Origin: Centrapalus pauciflorus
Taxonomy: Eukaryota; Streptophyta; Magnoliopsida; Asterales; Asteraceae
Assembly (NCBI GenBank): GCA_020465985.1
Contig: JAANYP010001768.1
Span: forward strand, 677,247 to 741,246
Reading direction: 5' to 3'
Length of the DNA stretch: 64,000 bases
Shown here piece after piece: positions 21,500 to 32,617 of the stretch. Within the stretch, counting starts at the first letter, position 1, and each line of letters starts with the position of its first letter. The notes under the pieces were generated by a model. The model made no database searches. It was given only the letters and a program-made list of their open reading frames with translations, and was not told the DNA's origin. The position numbers and the translations under genes were made by a program.

Positions 21500-21502
21500 C
21501 CA

Positions 21503-22107
21503 TGTTAGTACATCCTGTGTGACGATAGCAGTCTAAGTTTAGATAGCATTTTGTATAAGTCTATCTACTTGATATTAGATATCAACAAGTGTTTGATATA
21601 TGTTTGATTATGTGGGTTTTGATATTGATTGATTGTATGTTTGAACTTGGTGTAATGTATTACAAGAAGTTCAAACATAAAGTTCAAAGATAAATTCAAA
21701 CATAAGATAAAACATAAGTTCAAACATAAGTTTGAATGCAGATGTTCGAATTTAGAGTAAATTCGAATTTGTCATTGAGGACAAATTTGAATAGGCCTTG
21801 GGCCAAATTCGAATTTGTCCTAGACAAACTCGAATCTGTCAGTATAATTAAAGGTTACTCCGATTAATTATCAGACTTTTGCAGACGTTTATCAGAGCGA
21901 TTAGCAAAGGCGATCTCGAACTTCCAAGTTATCAGAGAGTTGTTTCGGAGAGAATCATCGTGTAGGGGCGTTCTAAGTAGTACGTCTATCACCGTGGTAG
22001 TCTCCGTGTTTCGGTGTGCGTGATCTTACCGTCAAGCCGCTAACGAGGATTCCGCACTCGTTGGAAGGTGTCGCGTCGAGATAGATCCGTAGAGTCAAGA
22101 CCTTACA
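21503..22107 (+). repeat. 5' LTR of A2 (605 bp)
   Basis: It runs from TGTTAGTACATCC to ...GACCTTACA. It is clearly related to the A1 LTR but more diverged and about 60 bp shorter, so A2 is another subfamily or an older copy. Confidence 0.93.
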
Positions 22108-22109
22108 AG

Positions 22110-22122
22110 TGGTATCAGAGCC
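22110..22122 (+). other. Primer binding site, tRNA-iMet type (A2)
   Basis: tggtatcagagcc, two bases after the LTR. Confidence 0.95.
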
Positions 22123-22701
22123 ATTGGGTGTTCGTTGGTGTTCTTCGTGTTCACTAAGAAACATATGTGGTTTCTTGACGTTTTGGACGGTTAAAATCAC
22201 GTTTTTGGAGGTTTTTCGAGTTTATCAAGTAAGACATCGGAAAATACTTTGTATTAGTTCAAGTTTTTGATCGAAATCAATATTTTTACTTGTAAAAATA
22301 TTGGTTTAATCTGAAAACTTAAAAAACTCAAAGTATTAGCCGTTTTTCGAACTTGCGGCGCTCGAGTTTATTAAGGGGGTATTAGGGTTTACTCAGCTTT
22401 CGAGTTTGTCAGATAATACGCTCCTTTTGAAGTTCCTTAGGGTTTGATTCGAGTTTGGACATTTCGACTTTGCTCAGAATTTTGAATTTAGATTAAATTC
22501 GAAATTATGGAATTCAATTTTAGTTTACCTTCGAATTTGGCATTATTTTCGAATTTAGTTGGACTTCAAACTTAATTTCGAATCTAATTCCAAAAAAGTT
22601 TAAAATTAAATAGATTCGAATTTACTCAAATTCGAAAGAATTAATTCAAATTAATTTCGAATTAAATTAATTAAGTTTGAATTCAAAATCTTTTTGAAAC
22701 A
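22123..22701 (+). other. 5' leader of A2
   Basis: Non-coding, and similar to the A1 leader. It is dense in ttcgaa/ttcgag words from about 22380 on. No gene is seen. Confidence 0.8.
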
Positions 22702-23294
22702 ATGACAAGTCTTCAGAGGTTTATTGAGATGGATCACGAGGTCGGAAAAGCAAATTCTCCACCAAAGTTGATGAAATTGGAAGATTATTATTGGTGGAAG
22801 GATAGGTTCGCCGACTTCGCTAGATTTAATGATATGCGGATGTGGATCTGTATAGACGAGGGATACATTCCACCTACGACAGAGGTTGAAGGACGACAAA
22901 AGATCGTGCCATATTCAAAGATGAAAGATGATGATAAGAAGCTTTATGAGGCCGAGAACCGGGCATTCGCTATCATTAGAATGGCTTTACCACAGGAGAT
23001 CTTGCACACTTTCCGTAATCAAAAAACAGCAAAAGAGCTGTGGGATTCTTTGGAGAAAAGGTGTGAAGGTAATCCGAGGGTCAGGAAGAATAGAATGGAA
23101 AGGCTCAAGCAGCAGTTCGCAATCTTCAAAGCCTTGAAGAACGAAAAGCTGGATGAGACAATTACCAGATTCTATCATTTTCTAACTGAGTTAGACGGCC
23201 ACGATGTGGAGTATAGTGAGACAGAGAAGATCGTAAGAATTCTGGATGCTTTACCAGCCAAATGGGAGATGTATGTGGCGCTAATAAAGCATGA
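22702..23294 (+). pseudogene. gag: gag N-terminus of A2, truncated
   Basis: This is the start of the same capsid domain as A1 (MTSLQRFIEMDHEVGKAN; YYWWKDRF; LPAKWEMYVALIK), open for about 197 codons. It then runs into the A3 LTR, which adds a few unrelated codons and a stop at 23325. The zinc knuckles are lost. The reading frame up to the break is clean. Confidence 0.92.
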
Positions 23295-23939
23295 TGTAAG
23301 GTCTACGACTGCAAGATCTATCTAGACGCGGATCCGTGAACGAGTGCGGAATCCTCGTTGACGGTCAGACGGACAACTCTCAACCAACGAAAACACGGAG
23401 ACTATTAGACGCTGAACGAACGACACACGAACGATCCTACGTACTAATTCTCTCCGAAACGGGACTCACCTAGCTGATAAACTCGAGATCGCTTAATGCT
23501 CAATTCCTCACGAATTCTGCAAAAAGTCTGCTAATCATTCGAGTCTATCCCTAATTATAGACCCTGATTCGAGTCTGTTGTGGGCCAACCTCGAATCTGG
23601 CCAAAGGCCCATTCGAATCTGTCCATCTGACAGATTCGAATCTAACCTATTTTCGAATCTATGGTCTCATTCGAATCTATCTCAGATTCGAATGTATCCC
23701 CTTAAGTGATTCGAATCTAGCCTTTTACATAAACAACTAAGTGTTTGAAACTTATGATATTACCTTATGATTGATTTTATCTTTGAGCTTTATGTTTGAA
23801 CTTCTTGTAATACGTTACATCAAGTTCAAACATACAAACACTGATAAAAATCAATCATACATAATATATATACCAAACATATGCTAAATCACAATGTAAG
23901 ACAACTTAGACTGCTATCGTCACACGGGATGTACCAACA
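23295..23939 (-). repeat. 3' LTR of A3 (645 bp)
   Basis: The plus strand reads TGTAAGGTCTAC ... GATGTACCAACA. It pairs with 36202-36861 with scattered substitutions and small indels. It is rich in attcgaatct. Confidence 0.93.
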
Positions 23940-23950
23940 GACTCCCCCTT
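23940..23950 (-). other. Polypurine tract (A3)
   Basis: The minus strand reads aagggggagtc directly before TGTTGGTACATC. It matches A1. Confidence 0.9.
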
Positions 23951-23998
23951 GACGATAGCTTCTAATAATTCACACATTTGATTTAAGAACATGGTTTA

Positions 23999-26900
23999 TT
24001 ATTGATTCAAAACACTACCAGCATACAGACCTTTTTCAACGCATACCTTGACCACATTTTCATACTTACTTGCTTCAGCATCCATATGTGCGTCACTGGA
24101 AATCTTACAGTTATACAAAGTCTGCAGGTCTTCTTTAGATAGGTTTACCAGGTGAAGCGGGTCATAGACTCTAAGAATAACTTTTTCTTCTAAGTCTTCC
24201 ATAACTGCTTCCCCAGTTTCCGTGTCAGCATACCACCACTTCAGATTTTGCAAAACATTCTGTGGCATTTTCTTCAAAGGTACCTTCCTCAGGCATTTAA
24301 CTGGTTTGTACTGAATCCTCATCCAAGGTCGGCCTGTAAGAGGATCTATACGTGACTTATCCTCGACTCTTCTTCCGACCATTGGACTCAACCGTTCAAA
24401 CTTCCTCGATCTCCCCTCCTTTCTTATTATTCTTTCAATCACATTCGCATAAGGATCATCACCAATATTTATCAGATCTTTCCATGCAAGCGCGGTGATT
24501 TCAATCTTTGGAAGGGTGTTGAATGCTTTCAAAGTTCGCCTTAAGTACTGAAGCCCGTCTTTTCTTTTAATTATAAAAAGTTGAAGATCTCTGTCAAAGA
24601 ACCAACTTAATATTCGCTCAGATAGCTTCCCTGTACCAGGCACTTTCATTGATCTCCTTATTGCCAACTCCTTCTCTTCGGCTCTGAACCATAGCTTCCT
24701 TTTTTCTTCGTTACTTAGCTCTCTTGCTGGTTCTTCAGTCGATGACTTAGGATTCAAGGCAGCATTCACTATGTCAATATCAACCATTCTATCTCCATCT
24801 ATCATATAAGTGTCAGTGATAGGATTCTGCTGTACAACTATTTCGTCAGCTTCATCATCCTCATCAGCTATTACTTCATCTTCCGGTTGCCAATCAACTA
24901 TCTCTTCCGGAATAAACTCTCCTTCTTCAAATTCTTCTAATTCTTCAATATCCTCTTCAAAATCAAATTCCATCAGCTCTTCTTCAATATCTTTTAGCGC
25001 ATCTATCATGTCGCTATCTAAAGTCTTTGAAGAACTTGCTTCTCCTCCTGTTCCTCCTGGACTAGGCTCCCCCTGAGATTGAGCAGTCTGAGCTGCAGAA
25101 AAATCTACTGGCTCATTCTGTCTTTGTGGGCTGGGATCATTGCCTTGGTTGTCTTCATCATCTTCATCTCTCGGCCTCTGTGCTTCCTGATCACGGCACG
25201 ATGTCTCCCCCTGAGCCTGTAAATTTTTCATTAACTGCTCAATTAGGGAGCGCATCGACCTTATCTCGGCTGACTGATCACAAACAAAGGCTTTTAGCTC
25301 TAAGTTCTCTTCCTGAACTGTGTCCACAATCTTCTTTAGGTCGGCATTATGAGTCTGAATCTCGCCGACTGCCTTTGTTAGGCCTAAGATTTGGATATTT
25401 TGGAAGTCGACTCGCGCTTTTAGCTGCTGAAACCTTTGATTGTCGGCGTATGAGGATGAGGTTGATGGGATGGACTGAATTGGAGTTGGAATGATTGGTG
25501 ATGGGATGTATGGTTCATCATGAGGTGGTGATGGTGGAATGGTGGTTTGAGGGTCCTGTGGTTGAGGAATTTCAGGTTGAGAGATTTCTGGTTGTTCTGC
25601 GGCAGCTGAAGAGGATCCTTGCATGAACCTGTGACGTTTGGCCCGTTGCCTCGTCACAAGGTGAGAAACTTCTTCTTCTTCGAAATCCGACTCCTCCAAT
25701 TCCCTGTCAAATCGTCTCCTAGAACCACCTTCATTTATAATCAGTCGCGAACCATAAGTTCCAATTTGAACTTCAGGAACGGCAGACCTTGACTCTGGAG
25801 CTTCAGCTTCTACCTCCTCCATCTCTTCTGACTCAGTTGCTGAAGATGACAAAACGTCATCAGCCTGCTCTGGCTCATAATCCTCAACTTGTCTAAACAC
25901 ATCTTCTGCTCCTTCCGGAGGCTGTAACAACTGATCAACTAACTCTGCAGTTATTTCCTCATTGGCATGAGGTCCAGACGCCCAGATTTCTTCCAAGGTT
26001 TGGGCTATTTGCTCGGTTTCTGGAACGGCACTTGAAGGCCCTGCTTCCTGTACCTCTGGCTCTGGCTGTTGACTTGTGGAAGGCCTAGACGCCTGAGTCT
26101 GACTCGCAGTAGCTCTTGGTCTTCGCCTTTGTGGCTGTGCACGTCGTTGTTGTTGTTGTTGATGCGGTTGCTGTTGCTGTTGCTGTTGCTGCTGAGGCTG
26201 AACTTCTACTTCACCTGCCCAGTTGGCATTATCTGGTGCCACAAAGTTCCTGTCTAAAACAGCTCCAAACAACGGTCGCTCGATCGGAATAGCCAATCTT
26301 CCTCGATGTGAGGAACAATCAGCGAATATCCTTTTGTCCATAATCGCTACGTTCTGAACGTCATTTGATGGCGGCAGATTTGGCAAGAAGTGCCTGATCA
26401 ACATCATGATGAACCGCGGATATAGCAGGAATTGTTGATTTTCAGGAGCGGTGATCTGGTGAACAAATTCGGAGAAAAACATTTCCGAGAAACTGTATGG
26501 TCGATTGTACACCATCGCGACTATCCCAGACTGGATCTTCGCAACTATATAGTCAAACCCAGCTTTCTTTGGTGCAAAGCATACCATGAAGACATGAGCC
26601 AAAAACCTCCATTGGCCAATTAACCCGCTCTTCATATAGGACACTTTCGACACGTCTAGACTATATCCCATTCTCTGAAAGGCCGCTTGCCTGATGTTCA
26701 GAGGAAATTCGATCGGTCCAGACTCTTCTTCTTGAGTGCCCAGCTGCAACACTTGACGCAGCATATCCGCTGAAAATACTAGCGGTTGTCCAGCAATGCG
26801 AGTTCGTAGTACTGTCGGAGTGACCGAGCAGTCTACTTGAAGATGATCGTAAAATTGACGGATATAAGGCAATATGAGCTGAACATTAGGAGATAGTGCA

Positions 26901-27019
26901 AATCCTATCCTAGATTCCACAAGAAATTCTAGCATCTGCCTGTATCCCTGCGCCTCAGTGAGGTCATGATCCGGATGAAGCACCATATTGTGCTTAGGAA
27001 CAAACGCACGAACTGCCAT
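23999..27019 (-). CDS. Intact extra 3' ORF of A3 (1006 aa), unknown function
   Basis: The start is the ATG at 27019, two bases after the putative acceptor (TTTATTGTGCAG|AT ATG). The longer reading from 27061 runs into the intron. The order is an N-terminal globular domain (1 to about 260), a poly-Gln/Arg stretch (residues about 285-330), an acidic Ser/Glu region, a basic RQRAKRHRF patch, a Pro-rich linker, a coiled coil (about 575-640), a strongly acidic stretch (EEDIEELEEFEEGEF) and a basic C-terminal domain with RIDPLTGRPWMRIQYKPVK. No signal peptide or membrane helix is seen. Against A1 it differs mostly by conservative changes and keeps the frame for 3 kb, which suggests selection for the protein. 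It is a sense-strand ORF beyond pol, like the 'env-like' ORFs of Sireviruses, but the layout fits a nuclear or particle protein better. Confidence 0.88.
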   Translation of the reverse strand: MAVRAFVPKHNMVLHPDHDLTEAQGYRQMLEFLVESRIGFALSPNVQLILPYIRQFYDHLQVDCSVTPTVLRTRIAGQPLVFSADMLRQVLQLGTQEEESGPIEFPLNIRQAAFQRMGYSLDVSKVSYMKSGLIGQWRFLAHVFMVCFAPKKAGFDYIVAKIQSGIVAMVYNRPYSFSEMFFSEFVHQITAPENQQFLLYPRFIMMLIRHFLPNLPPSNDVQNVAIMDKRIFADCSSHRGRLAIPIERPLFGAVLDRNFVAPDNANWAGEVEVQPQQQQQQQQQPHQQQQQRRAQPQRRRPRATASQTQASRPSTSQQPEPEVQEAGPSSAVPETEQIAQTLEEIWASGPHANEEITAELVDQLLQPPEGAEDVFRQVEDYEPEQADDVLSSSATESEEMEEVEAEAPESRSAVPEVQIGTYGSRLIINEGGSRRRFDRELEESDFEEEEVSHLVTRQRAKRHRFMQGSSSAAAEQPEISQPEIPQPQDPQTTIPPSPPHDEPYIPSPIIPTPIQSIPSTSSSYADNQRFQQLKARVDFQNIQILGLTKAVGEIQTHNADLKKIVDTVQEENLELKAFVCDQSAEIRSMRSLIEQLMKNLQAQGETSCRDQEAQRPRDEDDEDNQGNDPSPQRQNEPVDFSAAQTAQSQGEPSPGGTGGEASSSKTLDSDMIDALKDIEEELMEFDFEEDIEELEEFEEGEFIPEEIVDWQPEDEVIADEDDEADEIVVQQNPITDTYMIDGDRMVDIDIVNAALNPKSSTEEPARELSNEEKRKLWFRAEEKELAIRRSMKVPGTGKLSERILSWFFDRDLQLFIIKRKDGLQYLRRTLKAFNTLPKIEITALAWKDLINIGDDPYANVIERIIRKEGRSRKFERLSPMVGRRVEDKSRIDPLTGRPWMRIQYKPVKCLRKVPLKKMPQNVLQNLKWWYADTETGEAVMEDLEEKVILRVYDPLHLVNLSKEDLQTLYNCKISSDAHMDAEASKYENVVKVCVEKGLYAGSVLNQ

Positions 27020-27021
27020 AT

Positions 27022-27590
27022 CTGCACAATAAATAAAACTGTTAGACACATTAAAAATCAATAAACTTGTTTAAATTCAAATTTGTTTTATTTTGTACTT
27101 TATTAAATACAAAATCTAACACAATTAAATTTCCACAAGTTTAATAAAATTTAAATTAAAGAAATTAAATAGAGTACAGATTCGAAGGGAACAGATTCGA
27201 AGTGTCCATATTCGAATGTAATGGACAGATTCGAAGAGTCCCTATTCGAGTCTAATGGACAGATTCGAATATCATTGTCATCTCGAATCTAATGATAGAT
27301 TCGAGAACCCTATGAACAGATTCGAAAGTCCATGAACAGACTCGAAGTGCCGACATATGAATTTTCAACAAAAACCCAAGATTTTAACCATTTTGAACTT
27401 GGTAAATCACATACATTAGTTCAACTAGGTTCTAATCATTGATTTATGTCTTTAATTTGATCTTTTATAGGTCCAAACTTAGTTATTTAGCAAAAACCCA
27501 ATTTTGACCAATAAAACTTCAAAAATCGACGATTTGTCCTTAAATGGTGTATAAAACTACCAAAATCTTGTACAATCCGGTTGATTATAC
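27022..27590 (-). other. Putative 5'UTR intron of the A3 3' ORF
   Basis: Donor TCTAG|GTATAA, acceptor TTATTGTGCAG with an upstream TCTAAC branch-like word; 569 bp. It contains a cluster of agattcgaa words (27170-27350). Confidence 0.6.
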
Positions 27591-27750
27591 CTAGATATGA
27601 GTGTAGAATCGAACACAGTAGCCTTAGAGTCGACAAAATGTCGTTTAGGAGCAATACGGTAGACTCGAGAACAGATTCGAGATCGTCACAGACAGATTCG
27701 AGGATATAGATTCGACAACAGTAAAGTAATAAATGACTTCACTATTGACC

Positions 27751-27758
27751 TATATATA
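27751..27758 (-). promoter_or_regulatory. Internal TATA box driving the A3 3' ORF
   Basis: The minus strand reads TATATATAGGTCAATAGTGA, aligned with A1 TATAAATAGGTCAACAGTGA. The leader to the donor at 27591 has no ATG. Confidence 0.6.
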
Positions 27759-29247
27759 CTACCTACCTTCGAGTCTATGTGTAGTTTCGAGTCTACTGAC
27801 AGATTCGAAAAACTTCACATTCGAGTCTGTCTTAGATTCGAAATTACCAACACTTAGAAAAATTTCGGAAATTTTGAAATAACTTCAGTTCAACTTTTCC
27901 AATTTTTTTTTCTACGGTATTGTGTAAACCAGATAAAACTAGCCAACTCTTTTACCCTAAGCCAACTAGATATTTCAACGCATTGTATATTTTAGCCAAC
28001 TTCGAATGCACCCTCAGTAGTTTTTGACCTTTACCTAAGTAAAAATTAAACTAAACTAAAATAAAATAAGCTAAGGTAAAAATAAACTAAACATAAAATC
28101 AAATTGTGCTAACAAAATTTAATCAGACTTAAGTTTATAAAATAAATTTACAAGCTAAGCTAATACCAAACAACATATTTTGTGAGTATGTATCTGAAAG
28201 AAGGTTCAATCAGATAGCGATGTCCGATACAACTTTCAGTACTTAAACTTCACACTTAGGAATTTTTGAATTCCTTTGATTGTTGTCGTGACATACCCAC
28301 TAGCCGGATTGTTGGTATTTTACCCCTGGTTAAACCTTCTACATTTCGAATATCCCTGGCCTTCTATTTATCAGGAAATTATCTTACGTGACTCAGACAT
28401 GACATACTTTTATGATCAAGGCACACAGACAAAAATTCTAACTTGTTGGTATTTGCAAACTTTCTTTAAAAGACAAAAACATCGGACCACAGGTCTGTAT
28501 TCTCATACAACAAAGTGTCTTAGTTCGACTTAAGGTTTATTTTTAAAGTTAGCAGATAGCGGTGACAGTCTGTAACTGACGTACAACAAGCGACATGTCT
28601 TTCTAACCCGAATCTAAACAGAGACAACAGGTCTGTACTTACGTACAACAGAGTGCATGTTTTCGACTAACGACTTATATAGATATTCTATTCTTTCCAT
28701 TTTTAGATGTATTTGATGTTGCCAACATCCCCAGAAAGTTTGCTACCTCATTTAGACTCAATGTTTGTAGTCTTGTCATAAAAATTAAGACCGATTGGTC
28801 GTAACATAAGTTATGACACGCTTTACTTTTCTAGAATATTTTATTAGCCTGAGATTCCCTATATGTATAGCCTACCAACACTCAACTAAATAAAGTATCT
28901 TCGGATTTAGTTGCATTATGTGTGAAAGCCTAACACACTTAGAGTTGTACGACGGTTTTGCTAATTTTCGTCACTTTGCACCTATGTATCTAGACTTAAC
29001 TCACTTTTCCTTGATATTTTTTTTTGTATTTTTTGTAATTTTCTCTCTTTTTTTTTTGTTTTTTCATAGCAAACAAAGCGTAAACTAAGCTAACCTACTA
29101 ACTTACTAAAAATAGCAACCTAAAAAAAAAACTTTCCTAAATTAGAAATTTACCTAAATTAGCAACTTACCTAAATTAGCAGGACTACTGTAAGAAAGAA
29201 ATACTACTACTCTAAAGAAAATAAACAACTACTACTAAAGGTTCAAA
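27759..29247 (-). other. Spacer between pol and the internal promoter (A3)
   Basis: Non-coding, collinear with A1 7185-8644. It holds the triple hairpin array and, near 29040, a pyrimidine-rich stretch. The short ORFs are chance. Confidence 0.75.
28434..28650 (-). promoter_or_regulatory. Triple hairpin array (A3 copy)
   Basis: As RNA (minus strand) the hairpins are TGTAC-GTAA-GTACA (28647-28634), a bulged TGTAC-GTCA-GTTACA (28585-28571) and TGTAT-GAGA-ATACA (28509-28496). The last keeps the T-A pair of its A1 partner while the loop changes from GTAA to GAGA, both GNRA. Confidence 0.6.
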
Positions 29248-30695
29248 TTACTCTGGGTTTGCGCATTCCATTCAGTTGAATCAAATACCAAACCCGTGAC
29301 TTATCAAACGCTTTGGTAAATAAATCAGCATTTTATCTTCTGTTGCCACCTTTACAGTTTGATTAAGTTCTTTTAACAATCACGAATAAAAATGATGTCT
29401 TATGTCTGAGTGCCTTTGTTGTTATACTGTGTTGTTAACTGGGATTAGTAGTTATAGCAATTGTAGATTGATTGTCATCCTAATAGGAGTTTGAGTGTAA
29501 GCCAAACCGTTAATCCCCAATTGTTGTTGTATCCACAGAACCTGTGAACACAACTACCAGCAGCTACATACGCGGCCTCGCACGGTTACACGGCTACCGA
29601 TGTTTTGTTTCTTGCTTGCCAGGATACAGTCTCCCTCCGAGGACTGACAAACCTCCAGTCGTTTATTTGCCGCTCAAGCTGCATCCTCCCGTAGTCTGAA
29701 TCTGTGACGCCTCCAACTCTAGATCTCCCTCCGCGTGATACCCAAAGTCCCAGCTTCGTGTTTTCGACTTGATGTAATCGTAGAAGTCCGCTTCACAGCT
29801 TTCATATGCATCTCCTTCGATTCGCTTGAAACCTAGCACAAATACACACAGCAAACATTATGTCAGGTCTGAAGCGTAAATACATAAGTGAACCCATCAT
29901 GGCCCGATATAAAGGCGGATCCACATCGGAATCACTTCAGTACCCCGGACGAGATTGTGATCACTTGAAATCGGGCGTGCTGAAGTGGCAGTCAACTTAG
30001 TTCCTTCAACCCAAAACGCTCCAATATGTCATAGACATACTTGTCTATGGATAAACATGCCTTCCTTCTTTTGGTCAACTTGTAACCCTAAAAAGAAATT
30101 CAACTCTCCATAGCACATTCTCGAACTAGACTTCATAACCTTCTCGAAATCTTTGCACATCTGTTCGTCTGATGATCCAAAAAAATGATATCATCGACGT
30201 ACACTTGTACCAAGATAAAGTGATTCTCCCTTTCTCTTAACAAACAGAGTACTATCTATCCTACCCTTCTCAAAGCCATTTTCTAACAGATGGTTGGATA
30301 GAGTCTCATACCACGCCCTAGGCCTGCTGAAGTACCATAAAGAGCTTATCTAAGCGATATACTCTATCAGGTATTTAGGATCTGTAAACCCGGGTTGTTT
30401 CTACAACACCAACTCCTTCACTTTCCCATACAGGAAAGCACTCTTAACATCTAACTGATATACTTAACTCCCTTGAAGGAGGCAAAAGCAAAAACAACCT
30501 AATTGCTTCTAACCTTGCTACTGGTGCCAAACACTTCGTTGTAATCGATTCCCTCCTCTTGGTTGAAACCCTTTACAACTAATCTCGCCTTGTTGCGCGG
30601 AATACCCCGATCGTCTCTCTTGCTACTTAAAACCCCATTTGGTTCTATTGCAATCTCCCCTCGATGGTAACGGAACTAACTCCACACTTCTAGTC
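29248..30695 (-). pseudogene. pol: Decayed RT-RNase H of A3
   Basis: It matches A1 5690-7184 throughout but is hit by many single-base insertions and deletions, so no frame survives for long. Recognisable pieces include the YVDD region near 30195, the FAVCICARF region near 29850 and the NPE-stop end at 29248. The decay begins sharply near 30700; gag-integrase on one side and the 3' ORF on the other are nearly clean. A local assembly or read error zone, or conversion from an old copy, would also explain it. As given, this copy cannot make RT. Confidence 0.85.
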
Positions 30696-32596
30696 CTAAT
30701 TGTGAAAGTGCATCGCTTCAACCCAGGAAGGATTCCTTAAGTGCCATTTCGCACATTTTTGGGCTCTCCTTGCGAATGAAAAACACGAATATAGACATGT
30801 TTGTGTGCTGAGAGAGTCGTTTATCATCGACAACAACACAGTGTTGTTATTTACACTACTCCGAGTCCTCACACCCTCATTAGGATTTCCTATGATGCTT
30901 TCTATTGGATGGTTTTTGTTAATCATAGAGGTCTCTATTTCATCAACTCTTAGATTATCTCCTAAGTTGGATCCTATTTCACCTAAAGGGGGAACAGGCT
31001 CAGCTTCTACATTTTCCTCCTCACGGACATTTTCCTCAGAGTTGGAACTTGAAGCTTGAGTCTGATTCTCAGTGTTAGGTGCCTCTTGATCAGCAACTTC
31101 TGGAGACCCATCTATAGTCGCAGTAGGCTCGGACGTAGATTCGAACGTGGTCCTTGGAAAGATTTGGCCATCGTCGTTCAGATGCAACGTCGCCAAGTCC
31201 TTCTCGATTGTACCTGCATTATCATCCAGAGGAATGTTAAATGACTCAAATAACTTATCATAGTCAAATATCCATTCCGGACCAGTTTGGGGTTCATGTG
31301 TATAACTTGTGACTTCAATGTTATACACAATCTCCACAGTACCAGTTGTTTTGTTAAACACCCGTTTGTTTGGTGAGTTTGGCACATAACCTAGGAAGTA
31401 TCCTTCGTCAGCCTTTTCACCAAACTTCGGTTGATGTTTTGTTCTTAAAAGTGTGCATGGTACTCCAAACGGTTCGAATCCAGTTAAGTTAGGTGGCCGT
31501 TTATTCAAAATTTCATAACATGTTTTGTTCAATGATTTGACTGTAAGGACTCTATTTAAAATGTGGCACGCGGTATTCACTGCCTCCCCCCAAAACATGG
31601 TAGGAAGCTTTGAATCCGAAAGCATAGTCCTTGCAGCCTCAATCAATGTTCTGTTTTTACGTTCGGCCACCCCATTCTGTTGTGGTTCATATGGTGCACT
31701 GAATTGATGCACGATGCCCTTTGATAGGCAATATACACCAATTACAGAGTTTTTAAATTCAGTCCCATTATCACTACGAATATGTTTAACCCTTGTTCCG
31801 TAGGAGTTCTCCACTTGGTCTAAGAACCCGATGAGCTTTGCAGCCGTCTCGTCCTTCGTACCTAAAAAGAAAACCCATGAAAACCGTGAGTAATCGTCAG
31901 TGATAACTAAGCAAAACCAACTACCTCCTATACTCCTTTTGTTGATAGGGCCGAAAAGGTCCATATGCAACAAATCGAATGTCGAGGTTATGGAGTTCAG
32001 CTTCTTGGACTTGTGTGTCTTTTTATGTTGCTTGCCCTTCATGCACGGTAGACACTTGTCTTCAAACTGAAAGCTCTTCAGAGGCACACCTTGCACCAAC
32101 CATTCTTCGTTATGTAGTTCATTTTCCTTAGGTGCAAGTGAGCCATGCGTCTGTGCCACAAAACCGATTCCGTCTCCGAAGCTTTTGATAGTAAGCAGAT
32201 CGGACCCATCGAATTATCTGGCTTGTTCATGTCGAGCATGTACAAGTCATTCTTCCTTGGAGCCCGCATCAATATCCAATCTTCAGGTATCTTGAATCCC
32301 GGCTTTAGCACTAACGCCTCAGTGTCAGTAAATAACACCGAGTTCTTCTTATCACAGATTTGAGAGACACTAATGAGATTATGAACCAGTTTATCAACGT
32401 GATAAACTTGATCCAATGTAATCGTCCCATTAGTGACTTCTCCAGTTCCAGTGATATTTCCTCCTTTGTTGCCCGCGAATGATACGAATCCCCTATTACC
32501 CCCCTTGAAGTCTGTGAGAAGACTTCTTTCCCCCGTCATGTGCCTGGAGCAACCACTGTCGACGAACCACTTGTTGTTTGGACCGGTAGTTATCTC
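30696..32596 (-). pseudogene. pol: Protease and integrase of A3 (one frameshift)
   Basis: It starts after the conserved TAA and acceptor (GTGCAG|GAG at 32597/32596). The protease has DSGCSRHMTG near 32565. The integrase zinc finger begins with WHRRMAHLHLRKM, and a frameshift near 32090-32110 separates it from CLPCMKGKQH. The catalytic core is complete: HMDLFGP, RSDNGTEF and the Glu in QQNGVAERKN. A long acidic linker to RT follows (to about 30790), after which decay begins. It would need the frameshift corrected to work. The family is certain. Confidence 0.9.
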
Positions 32597-32617
32597 CTGC
32601 ACATGAAAGAAAATAGG

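Larger units (their letters stand above)
16916..21502 (-). mobile_element. Ty3/Gypsy chromovirus-type element, 3' part
   Basis: On the minus strand this holds the end of RT, RNase H, integrase, polypurine tract and a 2.47-kb LTR. The 5' part is cut at 21502 by Copia A2 and is not found again in the window. The chromodomain-like C-terminus and GPY/F motif point to the Tekay/Del group. Confidence 0.9.
21503..23294 (+). mobile_element. Copia element A2, 5' fragment
   Basis: LTR, primer site, leader and the first 197 codons of gag, inserted into the Gypsy RT and cut at 23294 by A3. The remaining gag, pol, 3' ORF and 3' LTR are not in the window. Confidence 0.92.

Noticed and set aside
24810..25494. 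Antisense ORFs inside the 3' ORFs (also 52086-53427)
   Set aside because: They are Ser- or Leu-rich mirror readings of acidic and Pro/Gln-rich coding sequence, without support of their own.
23999..27019. 3' ORF as a retroviral-type envelope
   Set aside because: No signal peptide, membrane helix or cleavage site is visible; the charged, Gln-rich and coiled-coil layout argues against it.
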